From NCBI GenBank assembly GCA_963834365.1, contig CAWIBS010000007.1, positions 68,700-132,699 on the forward strand: DNA of 64,000 nt, written 5' to 3'. The stretch's first letter is position 1; every line of letters starts with the position of its first letter. This DNA is from CAWJAP01 sp963834365. Lineage in GTDB: Bacteria > Acidobacteriota > Vicinamibacteria > Vicinamibacterales > Vicinamibacteraceae. Shown here piece after piece: positions 38,014 through 47,619 of the stretch. Under the pieces are notes generated by a model. That model saw nothing but the letters and a program-made list of their open reading frames with translations. It searched no databases and was not told where the DNA came from. Made by a program: the position numbers and the translations under genes.

Positions 38014-39232
38014 TCACCTTCGAGCTCCGGCACTCGTCATGATCCGGTCAAGGTTCTCCGGATTCATGAACGCTGGCAACGGAGTCGAGCCGGTGATCGC
38101 CGAATAGAACTGGTTCGTGGCCTCCTGGTTGCCGTGCAGCGCGGCAAAGAGCTGCTGCATGTGCGGCGGTGGCGGTTCCAGCGTCGCCAGCTGACACGTG
38201 AAGTCGTACATCGGCTTGGCTCGCTGATCGCGGCTTGACTGATAATCGGCCAGCGCGTCGTCCGGCGGACGCCGCCCGGACCACCCATCGTCGAGCGCCG
38301 CGGTCAGATGCTCCGCATCGATGAAGGCGTCGCTGATACCCTGCGCCGTGATTGGATCCTTGTCGTATCCGGCGTCGCCGGCGAGCGCCCAGCCCGGGCC
38401 GAACGGCCGACGGAAGTAATTGGGGACACCGGCCGTCCCGAACCACTTCGTTTCCCGTCGTGCGCCCCGCAGCCGGTCGCGGACGCCTGGCGTGGACTCG
38501 AGCACCTTCCAGACGTGCCCCTCGATATCAGCGCGGATCTCCTCGAATCTGCTGCTGGGCCACAGCACTGCGATGAGCGTCAGGCCGTCGTGCGTCGGGA
38601 AGCAGCCCACGGCCTGGTAGTCACGGACGTACTGCTCGATATCGTCGGCCGCAAATCCACTGTAGTAACTGTAGTAGTTCGTGGTGAGCGGCGGTTTCGT
38701 GTCGTACTCGGGCGCTCGCACGGCCTTGGCCACCAGCGAGTGGACCCCGTCCGCGCCGATCACGACTCGTGCCCGCTCCTCGACGGTGCCGCCCGTCCGG
38801 CTGTGCCCCTTGATGCCGGCGACTCGATCGTCGTCCCACAGGAGCGACTCGACGGTGAACTCTTCCCGAAGTTCCGCTCCGCCCTCGACGGCCGCATCCA
38901 CGAGCAGTTTGTCCAAGACCGTGCGCCGGGGGCAGAACCCGCCGCGTCCGGCGTTCGTGTCGATGACCGCCGCCTTTCAGCGCGAACGGGCCGACATCGA
39001 AGATCAAGTTGAGTGCGACCGGCGGGCAGCCGGTCGCAGCCAGGCGATGCAGCAAGTCCCATCGGTCCATGATCCCGGCGCCATGCGGCCAGATGATGTG
39101 CGTGGAGATCGTGTCGCTGGGAAAGCTGGCCCTGTCGGCCAGCAACACCCGATAGCCCTTCCGGGCCAGGAGCATCGCCGTCGGAGCACCGGCGCATCGT
39201 GCGCCGACAATGATCGCATCGTACATAGCCAT
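38014..39232 (-). CDS. FAD-dependent oxidoreductase, geranylgeranyl-reductase-like (one frameshift)
   Basis: About 405 residues. N-terminal FAD motif 'YDAIIVGARCAGAPTAMLLA', then 'YRVLLADRASFPSDTISTHI', 'RARVVIGADGVHSLVAKAVR' and the second FAD motif 'GWALAGDAGYDKDPITAQGI', which together indicate the PHBH-like flavoprotein family. One extra base near 38968 separates 'FALKGG' from 'AVIDTNAGRGGFCPRR'. ATG 39232 is the start ('MAMYDAIIVG'). It is alone on its strand apart from small putative genes upstream. The substrate is unknown. Confidence 0.85.
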
Positions 39233-39373
39233 GTGCCTTCCATGCATCGACCTTTCGCTCTGCGGGGTGTTCCCGCAAGTCAAATGTGCGACGAAGGCGG
39301 GCGCGGGCGCTTCGGCGAAACCACCCAATCTGTGAGGAGCTGAGAATGGGTAGTTTCCGCCAGTCGGAACGAG

Positions 39374-39502
39374 TCAGAAGAGCTGGTGATCGCAGGCGTA
39401 GGCCGTGGCGGCCGTGCGCGACGGCACGTCGAGCTTGCCCTGGCACGACTCCGGGATATCAGCCCAGCAGGCGTACGGCTGATCTTGACGCGGCGTCTCC
39501 AT
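39374..39502 (-). CDS. Possible 42-residue cysteine-containing small protein
   Basis: Open frame METPRQDQ...DHQLF with Cys12, Cys19 and Cys35 and His37, a spacing that could bind metal. There is no recognised family. It starts 2 bp from the divergent 63-codon frame at 39505, so at most one of the two is likely to be expressed. The rest of the gap 39233-39741 holds nothing else that I recognise. Confidence 0.3.
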   Translation of the reverse strand: METPRQDQPYACWADIPESCQGKLDVPSRTAATAYACDHQLF

Positions 39503-39504
39503 AG

Positions 39505-39696
39505 TTGCTACGTCTGAACCCTGATCAGGTCACGGCGAGCTGGCCTGCGGAGCGTCGGCTTTCGACGATCGGGGCTCGGCAACCAGCACGAGCCTTGGAC
39601 GAAACGCTCCATGAAATCGACGCCCGCTATGGACCTGACACAGCCGACTTCGTCGCCATTCAGCTCGAATATCCCAGGCCAGGTGCATCGCACTGA
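39505..39696 (+). CDS. Possible 63-residue small protein
   Basis: TTG-initiated frame. The second half ('ALDETLHEIDARYGPDTADF', 'VAIQLEYPRP') reads like a real helical protein with good codon use, unlike the shadow frames around it. No ribosome site or promoter is visible, and it could equally be the tail of a decayed gene. No family assigned. Confidence 0.35.
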   Translation: MLRLNPDQVTASWPAERRLSTIGARQPARALDETLHEIDARYGPDTADFVAIQLEYPRPGASH

Positions 39697-39741
39697 TGAT
39701 GCCGCGTTGCCATTCTTTGAACGGATCACCGAGCCGTTTGA

Positions 39742-40116
39742 TCAACCCAGGTCGGCACTCAGCTCTCTGATCGCCGATAGCAGGTCGCCGGTCGCCAGTT
39801 TGGATACAAAGGCAGAGGCGCCGACCGCGAAGGACATTTCTCGAATGTCCCGGTCGCTCATGGCCGTGAACACGATGACTTTCATCTCCGGGTGTGCTTG
39901 CGTGATCTGACGACAGGCCTCCAGTCCGTGGACGTTCGGGAGGTTCACGTCGAGCACCACCACGTCAGGCTGGAGTCGTTGCGCTGCCTCCAGCAGTGCG
40001 CTCCCGTCGGCGACGCTTCCCACGACCTCGCAGTCCAATGCCAGCAAGCGGCAGACGGCTTTCGCCACTTCAGGGTGGTCGTCCGCAACGAGCACGCGGG
40101 GGAGTCTCGGCAACAC
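39742..40116 (-). CDS. Response regulator receiver protein
   Basis: A 124-residue receiver-only protein: 'VLVADDHPEVAKAVCRLLAL', phospho-Asp in 'DVVVLDVNLPNVHGLEACRQ', Thr/Lys switch residues in 'VIVFTAMSD' and 'ASAFVSKLA'. It is NarL-like but lacks the usual helix-turn-helix. GTG 40116 has GGAG upstream. It follows the hybrid-sensor histidine kinase gene by 77 bp on the same strand, so they form a two-component pair with output through protein contact. Confidence 0.85.
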   Translation of the reverse strand: MLPRLPRVLVADDHPEVAKAVCRLLALDCEVVGSVADGSALLEAAQRLQPDVVVLDVNLPNVHGLEACRQITQAHPEMKVIVFTAMSDRDIREMSFAVGASAFVSKLATGDLLSAIRELSADLG

Positions 40117-40193
40117 TAATCTCCATCGACGCGTTCGCGAACCGGCAATGGAGTATATCGGCAACCTCCGGTCGAGTGCCTCGGCCACCGTGG

Positions 40194-42080
40194 CTACTCG
40201 AGAGCGTATCGCGAGCTTGCCAGGGTCCCGGGCGTTTCGCTGCGTCCCAACGTGACAGTGAACGTCGCGCCCCCGTCGGGATTGTTGCGGGCATCGATGG
40301 TGCCACCATGAGCGTCGACGATCGTGCGAACGATCGTGAGGCCTATCCCGAGGCCATGTGATTTCGTCGTGACGAAAGGTGTGAACAGCGCGCCGCTGAG
40401 ATGCGCCGGCAAACCCGTTCCCGTGTCGCCCACTGAGACGTCGACCTCGGCGGCCCTGACTTCGCTTCTTATGGTGAGGTGTCGTCGGGCCGGAGGCGTA
40501 TCGGCCATCGCGTCCATGGCGTTCACCACCAGGTTCACGAGCACCTGCTGCAAGAGCACCTGATCGCCGCTGATGAGGCAAGGATTCGAAGACAGATCGA
40601 CGGTTGCCTCGATCTGCCGCGCTCTCATGTCGTGAGCGACGAGAGCGAGACTTTCATCGATCACGGCGTGAAGGTCGATCGGTTTCGTGTCCAGTTGACG
40701 ACTTCGGAGCATGGTCCGATGCCGATCGATGATCTGCGTGGCCTGGACTCCCTGGCTCTGGATGTCGGAAAGGATCTCGCCCATCGTGTCGGGCGTCGCA
40801 CGATTGGCTGCCATCATCATCTGAAGCGCCTGGGCGTTGTGGATCATCGAGCTGAGGGGTTGACCGAGCTCGTGCGCAATCGAGTTGGTCAGCGCCGACA
40901 TCGTCTGGCGGCGGCTGGCGTCAGCGGCGAGCGCCAGGTTCCTTCGGCTGTCGATCTCGGCCCGCTGCCGTGCGCGGCGCTGGTACAGCAGCCCGACAAT
41001 CAAGAGCGATTGGACGAGGAGCGCGCCGGCGGCGCTGAGCACCACGAACTTGTATTCGCTCCACAGGCTCGGAGTTCGATAGCGCATGACGCTGCCGGGC
41101 GGCAGCCGACTCTCGGCGACGCCCCACCGCTGGAGCTCGCGCCAATCGAATATCGGTGGACCTGGATGTTGCGGCGGTACTTTGACGCTCTCAGGCGGCG
41201 CGCCGTTCAAGAGGCGAATCGCCGCGTCGGCTGTCGTGCGGCCAAGGTCCTCCATGGACATCAGGCGCCCGCCCACAACTCCACGCCCGAGCATCACGCT
41301 GTGCCTCGCAAACAGGGGAGCATTCGCGGTCGCGTGAAGGTCGGCGAGCATTCGCTCGTCCGCATACGTCCCACCTTGCGAGTCTGTGACGAAGCTCAAG
41401 TAGAAGATCGCCGCACCGCCTGGCAGGTTCGCACAGCGCCGCACGATCTCCTGAACGGACAGGTCATTGGACCAGACGAACGTCAGCCGCCCGTGGAATC
41501 GTGTGAACTGGTCTGCGAGCTCTCGGCGCCAGAAGGTGCCCAGTGGTCCAGAGCCCATGACCATGAACACCTGCCTGGTCTCGGGAAGCAGCTGCAGAAT
41601 GTCATCGACGAATTTCGGAAAATCGTTGACGACCGCGACGGCGGTCTCATTTTCCCCAAGGGACGCGTCACGCAGGTACTGCTGATCGACGGACGCCAGC
41701 AGGAGCGGCGTTTCAGGAAAGATCTGTTGTCGGTGCTTGCGCGCAAATGTTGCCGCGGGACCGCCCACCGTCACGATGAGGTCCGGGTTGGGCCGGTCGG
41801 TGAACTTGGCCCGGATATAATCCACGGTGGCCTGTTCCGGTGCGACGACAAACCCTGTCGGACCCACGACGACCTGGACCACGTTCACCGGTGTCTCCGC
41901 GCGCTCGACAAGATCTACGCGAAAGTTGCTGGTGAAGGAGTCGAGGACCAGGTTGCCGCGGTCGAAGGATTCCAGCATCAACACCTGTCGGACCAGGGGC
42001 TGGGCTTCGCTCGAGGCCGCAACGAGCAGCAGCCAACCCGCCAGCGCCACACATCGGAATCTGCGCCAGAGGCCCGGCAT
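40194..42080 (-). CDS. Histidine kinase with ABC-substrate-binding-like sensor
   Basis: A 628-residue membrane kinase. Signal/anchor (CVALAGWLLLVAASSEAQP), then a 300-residue periplasmic domain resembling ABC_sub_bind proteins ('RNPDLIVTV'-like 'RPNPDLIVTVGGPAATFARK', 'LMSMEDLGRTTADAAIRLLN'). One transmembrane helix follows ('VVLSAAGALLVQSLLIVGLL'), then a HisKA domain with the phospho-histidine in 'NSIAHELGQPLSSMIHNAQA' and a HATPase domain (N box 'LVVNAMDAMAD', 'VGDTGTGLP', 'SHGLGIGLTIVRTIVDAHGG'). It likely senses a small periplasmic ligand and signals to the receiver encoded 77 bp downstream. Confidence 0.88.
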   Translation of the reverse strand: MPGLWRRFRCVALAGWLLLVAASSEAQPLVRQVLMLESFDRGNLVLDSFTSNFRVDLVERAETPVNVVQVVVGPTGFVVAPEQATVDYIRAKFTDRPNPDLIVTVGGPAATFARKHRQQIFPETPLLLASVDQQYLRDASLGENETAVAVVNDFPKFVDDILQLLPETRQVFMVMGSGPLGTFWRRELADQFTRFHGRLTFVWSNDLSVQEIVRRCANLPGGAAIFYLSFVTDSQGGTYADERMLADLHATANAPLFARHSVMLGRGVVGGRLMSMEDLGRTTADAAIRLLNGAPPESVKVPPQHPGPPIFDWRELQRWGVAESRLPPGSVMRYRTPSLWSEYKFVVLSAAGALLVQSLLIVGLLYQRRARQRAEIDSRRNLALAADASRRQTMSALTNSIAHELGQPLSSMIHNAQALQMMMAANRATPDTMGEILSDIQSQGVQATQIIDRHRTMLRSRQLDTKPIDLHAVIDESLALVAHDMRARQIEATVDLSSNPCLISGDQVLLQQVLVNLVVNAMDAMADTPPARRHLTIRSEVRAAEVDVSVGDTGTGLPAHLSGALFTPFVTTKSHGLGIGLTIVRTIVDAHGGTIDARNNPDGGATFTVTLGRSETPGTLASSRYALE

Positions 42081-42660
42081 CTGGCGGTCCCCTGCCTGTC
42101 GGGACCTCTGGCCGATCGGGCCCTGGCGATGTGTCTCGGGTAGCGTGAAGTTGCAAGGAGATCATGAGGTGGTCAACGGCGGCGTACAGTGGCGGACACA
42201 TCCGACAGCCGGGTCGTTGGCCAGCGCAGGAATGATACATCTTTGCCCCCGACCGATGCAGCCACCGGGACTTTGGTGCAATTGCCACGGCCTGGTCGGC
42301 CGTGAATGTGCGCGCCCGAACTCGCATCGAGAAGTGCTAACCGTCGGCCCCATCGCCCATAGATGATGTGGCGTGCGAGGAACCAGTCGTAGTAGCTGTT
42401 CGACGTAATGTCGGCGTACTCGAATCGGCCGGATCGAGCATGGCAGCCGAGGGCGCGGACTGGCTCTCCGCGACGACGGGTTGACGTGCAGAAAGATCTT
42501 CCAGTTGTCGTAGGGATGAGCGTGTGCCGTCGATCCGAGATGAGGACCGGGAGCACGACGTGTGCGCGGTCAGGCATGAGCCTATGGCCCGCTCGTCGGC
42601 GTGGGCAATAGGCCCTTGGGGCTACGGCCGGCAATAGATGAGGCCGGTCGACGCCGCGTC

Positions 42661-42771
42661 CGGCCCATGTGCCGACTTCGCGGTGAGAGATACACCATCG
42701 AGTTCGCCGACGGTGGACGACTTGCCGCACGCGTGGACTGCAATCGCGGCCGCGGCACCGGGCGCTCATGA
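42661..42771 (+). pseudogene. Fragment of a META/HslJ-like domain protein
   Basis: Within the 850-bp gap 42081-42929, one plus-strand frame reads 'GERYTIEFADGGRLAARVDC' then 'NRGRGTGRS' and stops. This is the pattern of META/HslJ-like small lipoprotein domains (Y-T-L-x-F-x-x-D-G-R-L-x-x-x-A-D-C-N). Neither an N-terminus nor the second half is found, so it is a remnant. Other stretches of the gap look protein-like on the minus strand ('HPYDNWKIFLHVNP' in one frame and 'FEYADITSNSYYDWFLARH' in another) but have no recognised family. Confidence 0.35.
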
Positions 42772-42929
42772 CGGCCGGTCCGCACTGGTGGATGACTTGG
42801 TCTCGACGCGCAGTATCATGTCGCGGCTACGCTTTCCGGGATCGCCTTCGAGCTCGAACGTAACACGCGTTGAGCTGACCGTCGCGGGCCCGAGGATCGA
42901 TGGCAGTTGAACGGACGAAAGGACGAGTG

Positions 42930-44414
42930 ATGCCTGCGAAGAAACCAAACATCCTGGTTCTGTGGGGCGACGACATCGGCTACTGGAACGTCAGCTCTTA
43001 CAACCTAGGGCAGATGGGCTACAGGACGCCCAATATCGACCGCATCGCCAAAAACGGCGCCCTGTTCACCGACTGGTACGGGCAGCAGAGCTGCACGGCC
43101 GGGCGTGCCTGTTTCATTACGGGCCAATCGGGCTTCCGGACGGGCATGCTGAAGGTCGGCCTGCCCGGCGCAAAGGAAGGCCTGCAGGCGCGTGACGTGA
43201 CGATTGCCGAACTGCTCAAGGAGCAGGGCTACATGACCGCGCAGTTCGGCAAGAACCACCTGGGCGACGCGGACGAGACGCTGCCGACCGCGCACGGGTT
43301 CGACGAGTTCTTCGGCTCGCTCTACCACCTCAACGCCGAAGAAGAGTTCGAGAACGAGGACTACTTCAAGGATCCCGCGCTGATCGAGAAGTACAAGACC
43401 CGCGGCGTGCTCCACTGCTGGGCCAATCCTGACGGGAGCCAGAAGATCGAAGGCACGGGTCCGCTCGGAAAGAAACGCATGGAGACCATCGACGAGGAGT
43501 TCACAGCGGCGACGCTCGATTATCTCGAGAAGGCGAAGAAGGCGGACAAGCCATTCTTCCTGTGGTGGAACTCCACGCGCATGCACATCAACACGCACCT
43601 GAAGAAAGAGAGTCAGGGCAAGACCGGCCTTGGTCTGTATCCGGATGGCATGGTCGAGCACGACGGACACGTCGGGCAGATTCTCGACAAGCTCGAGGAG
43701 CTCGGCCTCGCGGACAACACCATCGTCATGTACTCGACCGACAACGGCGCCGAGTGTTTCACCTGGCCTGATGGCGGCACCACGCCCTTCCGGGGAGAGA
43801 AGAACGAGAACTGGGAGGGCGGATATCGCGTGCCCTGCGCGATTCGCTGGCCCGGGGTGATCGAGCCGGGCACCATCAACAATGACCTCTTCTCACATGA
43901 AGACATGCTGCCCACGCTGCTGGCCGCCGCCGGCGTGCCGGACGTCAAGGAGCAGCTGCTCAAAGGCATGAAGGTCGGCAAGAAGACCTTCAAGGTCCAC
44001 CTGGACGGCTACAACATCTCCGACCGGCTGGCGGGGAAGGGGCCGAATCCGCGCAACGAATTCTTCTACTGGAACGACGACGGCTCGCTCGTCGGGCTGC
44101 GATACGGCAACTGGAAGGTGGTGTTCCAGGAGCAGCGCAGCGAAGGCTTCGACGTCTGGCAGGATCCGTTTACGGCACTGCGCCTGCCCAAGATCATCAA
44201 CCTCCGTGCCGATCCGTTCGAGCGGGCCGAAGCGATCGCGATGAACTACGGCAGGTGGAGGATCGACCGCACCTACCTGCTCGTGCCGGCGCAGGAGTAC
44301 GTTGCGCAGTACATCGCCACCTTCAAGGACTTCCCGCCGAGCCAGAAGGTCGGCAGCTTCTCGCTCGATGATGTGCTGGCGAAGCTCACGGCGGCGAGCA
44401 CCAGCGGAAGGTAA
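42930..44414 (+). CDS. Arylsulfatase-type sulfatase
   Basis: A 494-residue S1-family sulfatase that cleaves sulfate esters. Metal-binding 'NILVLWGDDIGYWNVSSYN', the modified cysteine in 'QQSCTAGRACFITG' (C-x-A-x-R instead of the usual C-x-P-x-R), 'AQFGKNHLGD' and 'VMYSTDNGAECFTWPDGGTT' with the second metal site. There is no signal peptide, so it is probably cytoplasmic. ATG 42930 is preferred to 42900 because AAAGGACGAG lies just before it. The methyltransferase gene follows after 15 bp. No formylglycine-generating or anaerobic sulfatase-maturing enzyme gene is in the window. Confidence 0.9.
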   Translation: MPAKKPNILVLWGDDIGYWNVSSYNLGQMGYRTPNIDRIAKNGALFTDWYGQQSCTAGRACFITGQSGFRTGMLKVGLPGAKEGLQARDVTIAELLKEQGYMTAQFGKNHLGDADETLPTAHGFDEFFGSLYHLNAEEEFENEDYFKDPALIEKYKTRGVLHCWANPDGSQKIEGTGPLGKKRMETIDEEFTAATLDYLEKAKKADKPFFLWWNSTRMHINTHLKKESQGKTGLGLYPDGMVEHDGHVGQILDKLEELGLADNTIVMYSTDNGAECFTWPDGGTTPFRGEKNENWEGGYRVPCAIRWPGVIEPGTINNDLFSHEDMLPTLLAAAGVPDVKEQLLKGMKVGKKTFKVHLDGYNISDRLAGKGPNPRNEFFYWNDDGSLVGLRYGNWKVVFQEQRSEGFDVWQDPFTALRLPKIINLRADPFERAEAIAMNYGRWRIDRTYLLVPAQEYVAQYIATFKDFPPSQKVGSFSLDDVLAKLTAASTSGR

Positions 44415-44429
44415 CCGGAGGCACGTCGG

Positions 44430-45695
44430 TTGGCAGCGCAAGCACTCGACGGCCGGCAGCCGGAATCGGCTGCCGGCCATGACGTGGCGGCAGCAGTCAG
44501 AGACTTCTACGAACGGTATCCGTATCCGCCGCCGACCGACGATCTCGACAACTATCGACGGCGGTGGCAGGACCCGAACAGACGCCGCGCGGACTTCCAT
44601 CTATTCTGGCCGGACAAGCCGTACACAGAGGCGCGCACGATCCTGGTGGCCGGCTGCGGAACATCGCAGGCGGCGAAGCATGCCGCCCGCTGCCCCGCGG
44701 CCCGGGTCATCGGGATCGATTTCAGCGCGACGAGCGTGCGGCACACGGAGGATCTCCGGCGCAAGTACGACCTGACCAATCTCGAGGTCCATCAGTTGCC
44801 GATCGATCGGATCGGCGACCTGGAGATGGCGTTCGACGAAATCGTGTGCACGGGCGTTCTGCACCATCTCGCGAACCCTGAGGCGGCGCTCCGGGGTTTG
44901 CGCGACGTGCTCGACCCGGACGGGGCGATGCATCTCATGGTGTATGCGCCGTACGGACGGGCGGGCATTTACATGCTGCAGGAGTTCTGCCGCGGCATCG
45001 GCATCCAGGCCTCCGACGACGAGATTCGCGATCTCGTCGTCGCGCTCGGCGCGCTGCCGGCCAGACATCCGTTGGCACGCCTCCTACATGATGCCCCGGA
45101 CTTCAGGCAGGAGGCGGCGCTGGCCGACGCCCTGCTGCATCCGCAGGATCGCGCGTTTTCAGTGCCGCAGCTTCTGGACTTCATCGGCGGCGCCGGGCTC
45201 ACGTTCAGCCGCTGGGTCAGGCAGGCGCCGTACAACCCTCACTGCGGGGTGATGGCGCGGCTCCCGCAGACGGCGAGAATCGCAGCGCTCGAACCGGCAC
45301 GACAGTATGCCGCCGCCGAATTGTTTCGCGGCGCGATGATGAGCCACAGCCTCATTGTCCGCCGCGACGATCGCCCTGGCCGCCCGCACGCGACGAATTT
45401 TTCCGGCGATGCGTGGCTCGACTACGTGCCGGTTCGAGTGCCGGATACGCTCTCCGTTCACGAGCGGCTGCCGCCGGGGGCTGCGGCCGTCCTGATTAAC
45501 CGGGCTCATACCGACACGGATATTTACCTGCCGATCGATGCGAGGGAGAAACTCCTGGTCGATGCCATCGACGGGGAACGCAGCCTCGGTGAGATTGCTG
45601 GCGACCAGCCACGCGATGTCTGCCGGGCCCTGTTCGAGCGGCTCTGGTGGCACGATCAGGTCGTGTTCGACGGATCGCGAGCCGGAATCGCTTGA
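44430..45695 (+). CDS. Class I SAM-dependent methyltransferase with C-terminal extra domain
   Basis: A 421-residue protein. 'RDFYERYPYPPPTDDLDNYR' at the N-terminus marks a family of methyltransferases with a Tyr-Pro-Tyr-Pro motif. The catalytic domain has motif I 'TILVAGCGTSQAAKHAARCP', 'ARVIGIDFSATSVRHTEDLR' and 'FDEIVCTGVLHHLANPEAAL'. The last 90 residues ('LVDAIDGERSLGEIAGD') resemble a small PqqD-like winged domain. TTG start 44430 with CGGAGG upstream. It is encoded 15 bp after the sulfatase, but no shared pathway is known to me. Confidence 0.82.
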   Translation: MAAQALDGRQPESAAGHDVAAAVRDFYERYPYPPPTDDLDNYRRRWQDPNRRRADFHLFWPDKPYTEARTILVAGCGTSQAAKHAARCPAARVIGIDFSATSVRHTEDLRRKYDLTNLEVHQLPIDRIGDLEMAFDEIVCTGVLHHLANPEAALRGLRDVLDPDGAMHLMVYAPYGRAGIYMLQEFCRGIGIQASDDEIRDLVVALGALPARHPLARLLHDAPDFRQEAALADALLHPQDRAFSVPQLLDFIGGAGLTFSRWVRQAPYNPHCGVMARLPQTARIAALEPARQYAAAELFRGAMMSHSLIVRRDDRPGRPHATNFSGDAWLDYVPVRVPDTLSVHERLPPGAAAVLINRAHTDTDIYLPIDAREKLLVDAIDGERSLGEIAGDQPRDVCRALFERLWWHDQVVFDGSRAGIA

Positions 45696-45944
45696 TGCGA
45701 GTCGAGGATTCGCCACTGGCGGGCCGTCAGCACATCTGTTAATCTGCCCTGCCGTCGAGCTCGTTGATGGCCTCCCGGCGCCCGCCCGGCCCGGGCGACG
45801 GTCGGGTTGGAGGACGGGAGAACGAGACGGAGCGGCTCGAGCATTCGCAAGACGAACCGAGCTCTCCTATGCGCTTGCGGCGGATTGACCCTCACCGCCG
45901 GAGGCGCCGGATTCCGGAGGGCCCCGAGGAAGCGAGTAACGAAG

Positions 45945-46529
45945 ATGACACACGCATTCAGCCGGACACTGCGCGTTCTTGCTGTCACTGTCGCGGCACT
46001 GAGCCTTGCGGTGAGTGCCTGGGCCCAGCCGACGCAGGCCAAGCAGTCAGTACCTGGCGCGCCCAAGGTCGCCACGACTCAGTTGAAGGGTGAGGTCGCC
46101 TACATTCAAGGCGACTACCTCATCGCGAAGATGATGCCGAGCGGGGTCTACAGGCTCTTCCAGCTGAGGCCGGGAAAGACCGCCACGATCGATGGAGTCG
46201 TGATGCCGCTGAACAAGGCCCCGATCGGCACCGTGCTGACGGCTGATGTGACCGTCACGGAGACGCCGGTTACCGACCGGACGATCACGACCCTGAAGGG
46301 CAAAGTCTGGCACTCCTCGCCGACGAGCGTCATCGTGACCCTCGAGAACGGCGAGAACAAACAGTACGATATCCCCTCCGGATTCAAGTTCGATGTGGAC
46401 GGACAGAAACTCGAGGCGATGCAACTGAAGCAGGGCATGAATCTCACGGCGACCAAGATCGTGGAGTCGCCGCGCACGGAAATCACGATGGACAACGTCG
46501 TCACGGGCGTCGGGCCGAAGAAGCCCTGA
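45945..46529 (+). CDS. Secreted protein of unknown function
   Basis: A 194-residue exported protein: signal peptide (RTLRVLAVTVAALSLAVSAW, cleaved after 'AWAQ'), then repeated beta-strand segments such as 'GEVAYIQGDYLIAKMMPSG' and 'LKGKVWHSSPTSVIVTLENG'. The pattern of short strands suggests OB-like or DUF5666-like domains, but I cannot assign a family. ATG 45945 has only a weak ribosome site. The upstream gap 45696-45944 holds no recognisable feature. A hairpin at 46561-46592 closes the unit. Confidence 0.72.
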   Translation: MTHAFSRTLRVLAVTVAALSLAVSAWAQPTQAKQSVPGAPKVATTQLKGEVAYIQGDYLIAKMMPSGVYRLFQLRPGKTATIDGVVMPLNKAPIGTVLTADVTVTETPVTDRTITTLKGKVWHSSPTSVIVTLENGENKQYDIPSGFKFDVDGQKLEAMQLKQGMNLTATKIVESPRTEITMDNVVTGVGPKKP

Positions 46530-46560
46530 CGGTTTGCCAAGGTCCCGCGACGACACAGAA

Positions 46561-46592
46561 CGGGGACACTGGCGCTTCGGCGCCTGTCCCCG
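46561..46592 (+). terminator. TTCG-capped hairpin after the secreted-protein gene
   Basis: CGGGGACA (46561-46568) pairs with TGTCCCCG (46585-46592), and inside GGCGC pairs with GCGCC around a TTCG tetraloop, with a two-base bulge. It begins 31 bp after the stop. There is no U-run, so Rho-independent strength is uncertain, but the fold is very stable. Confidence 0.6.
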
Positions 46593-46643
46593 TCGCACAC
46601 GCTACCATCCGGCCGACGCCGCCCCCGGTCCCTTCAGCGGTCG

Positions 46644-46793
46644 TCACCCAAGGATTTGGCCGAGGAACGCCTGCGTACGCCGGTGCCGGGGCGCGTCGAA
46701 GAACGCGTCCGGCCCGTTCACCTCGATGATCCGGCCGGCGTCCATGAAGACGACGCGATTGGCGATCCTGAGCGCCGAACCGAGCAGACATCG
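46644..46793 (-). pseudogene. C-terminal remnant of an amino-acid ABC transporter ATPase
   Basis: The minus strand encodes about 47 codons, 'LGSALRIANRVVFMDAGRII' followed by 'FFDAPRHRRTQAFLGQIL' and a stop. This is the characteristic end of GlnQ/HisP-type ATPases (usually 'ADRVVFMDxGxIVExG...FFxxPxxxRTxxFLxxIL'). An in-frame stop lies just upstream at 46794-46796, and no Walker motifs are present, so it is a truncated leftover beside the methyltransferase gene. Confidence 0.6.
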
Positions 46794-46813
46794 TCACACC
46801 GCGGAAGCCGGCG

Positions 46814-47619
46814 TCAGACGCGGGCTGTCGCCATGGTCGTCGTGACCGGGAGGACGAACATGCCGTCCTTCGTGAGCTCGGCGATCACATCCTGACTTTC
46901 CGCGGCGATTCGGCCGGCCAGCTCGCCGCGCTCCGCCTCGCTCATGGCCTTGCCTTTGTCGCTCATCCCAATCACGGCCATCGCATTCAGACGCGCGAAC
47001 AATGCGCCGTCAGCGAACTGAACGCCATGTGCATGCGTTCCGACACTGACGTCGCTGAACCCGGCATCGACAAGCAGATTTGTCAGCGCGTCGGCGTCTC
47101 CGAAGCTGTAACGCGAATCGACGATCCGGCCTGATGTCGTTCCGCGACCGCATTCAGTTCGAGCATTCCCGGGTTGTCCTCGAGCGAGCGCCACGTCGCA
47201 AGCGCCATGCGTCCGCCCGGTGCGAGTACGCGGCGCATCTCGCGAATCGCGGCGAGCTTGTCGGGCATGAACTGTAGTCCCTGGTGGCAGGTCAGCACCG
47301 TGAAATGCTCCGTAGCGCTGACTGGAAGGGAGATGGCGTTTCCCTCGCGCCAGTCAATCGTCGGATCGACCGTACGTGCGACGGCGAGCATCGCCGGCGC
47401 GACGTCGACGCCGACAATCCGCGCCTCGGGTCCAAGGCGCTCGCGCGCAACACGAGCGGCAATGCCGGTGCCACATGCGACGTCGATGACGCTGTCGCCG
47501 CGAATTGGCGCCACGCGCGCAACCAGTTGCTCCGCGAACGGCCGGAACAGGGGTCCGACCAGAACGCGCTCGTAGATTTCGGTGAAAGGCGTCGCCACGA
47601 ACAGCCGTGCCTCTGGCAT
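46814..47619 (-). CDS. Class I SAM-dependent methyltransferase (one frameshift)
   Basis: About 268 residues of the UbiE/Methyltransf_11 kind: 'DSVIDVACGTGIAARVARER' (SAM motif I), 'ARIVGVDVAPAMLAVARTVD', 'HFTVLTCHQGLQFMPDKLAA' and 'RVLAPGGRMALATWRSLEDN'. The frame changes near 47125, where 'NAVAERH' should join 'GRIVDSRYSFGDADALTNLL'; the C-terminal part is then intact. GAGGAGG precedes ATG 47619. The substrate is unknown. Confidence 0.82.

Noticed and set aside
40479..42143. Plus-strand frame of 554 codons opposite the histidine kinase gene
   Set aside because: No recognisable domain; the kinase on the other strand has all catalytic boxes.
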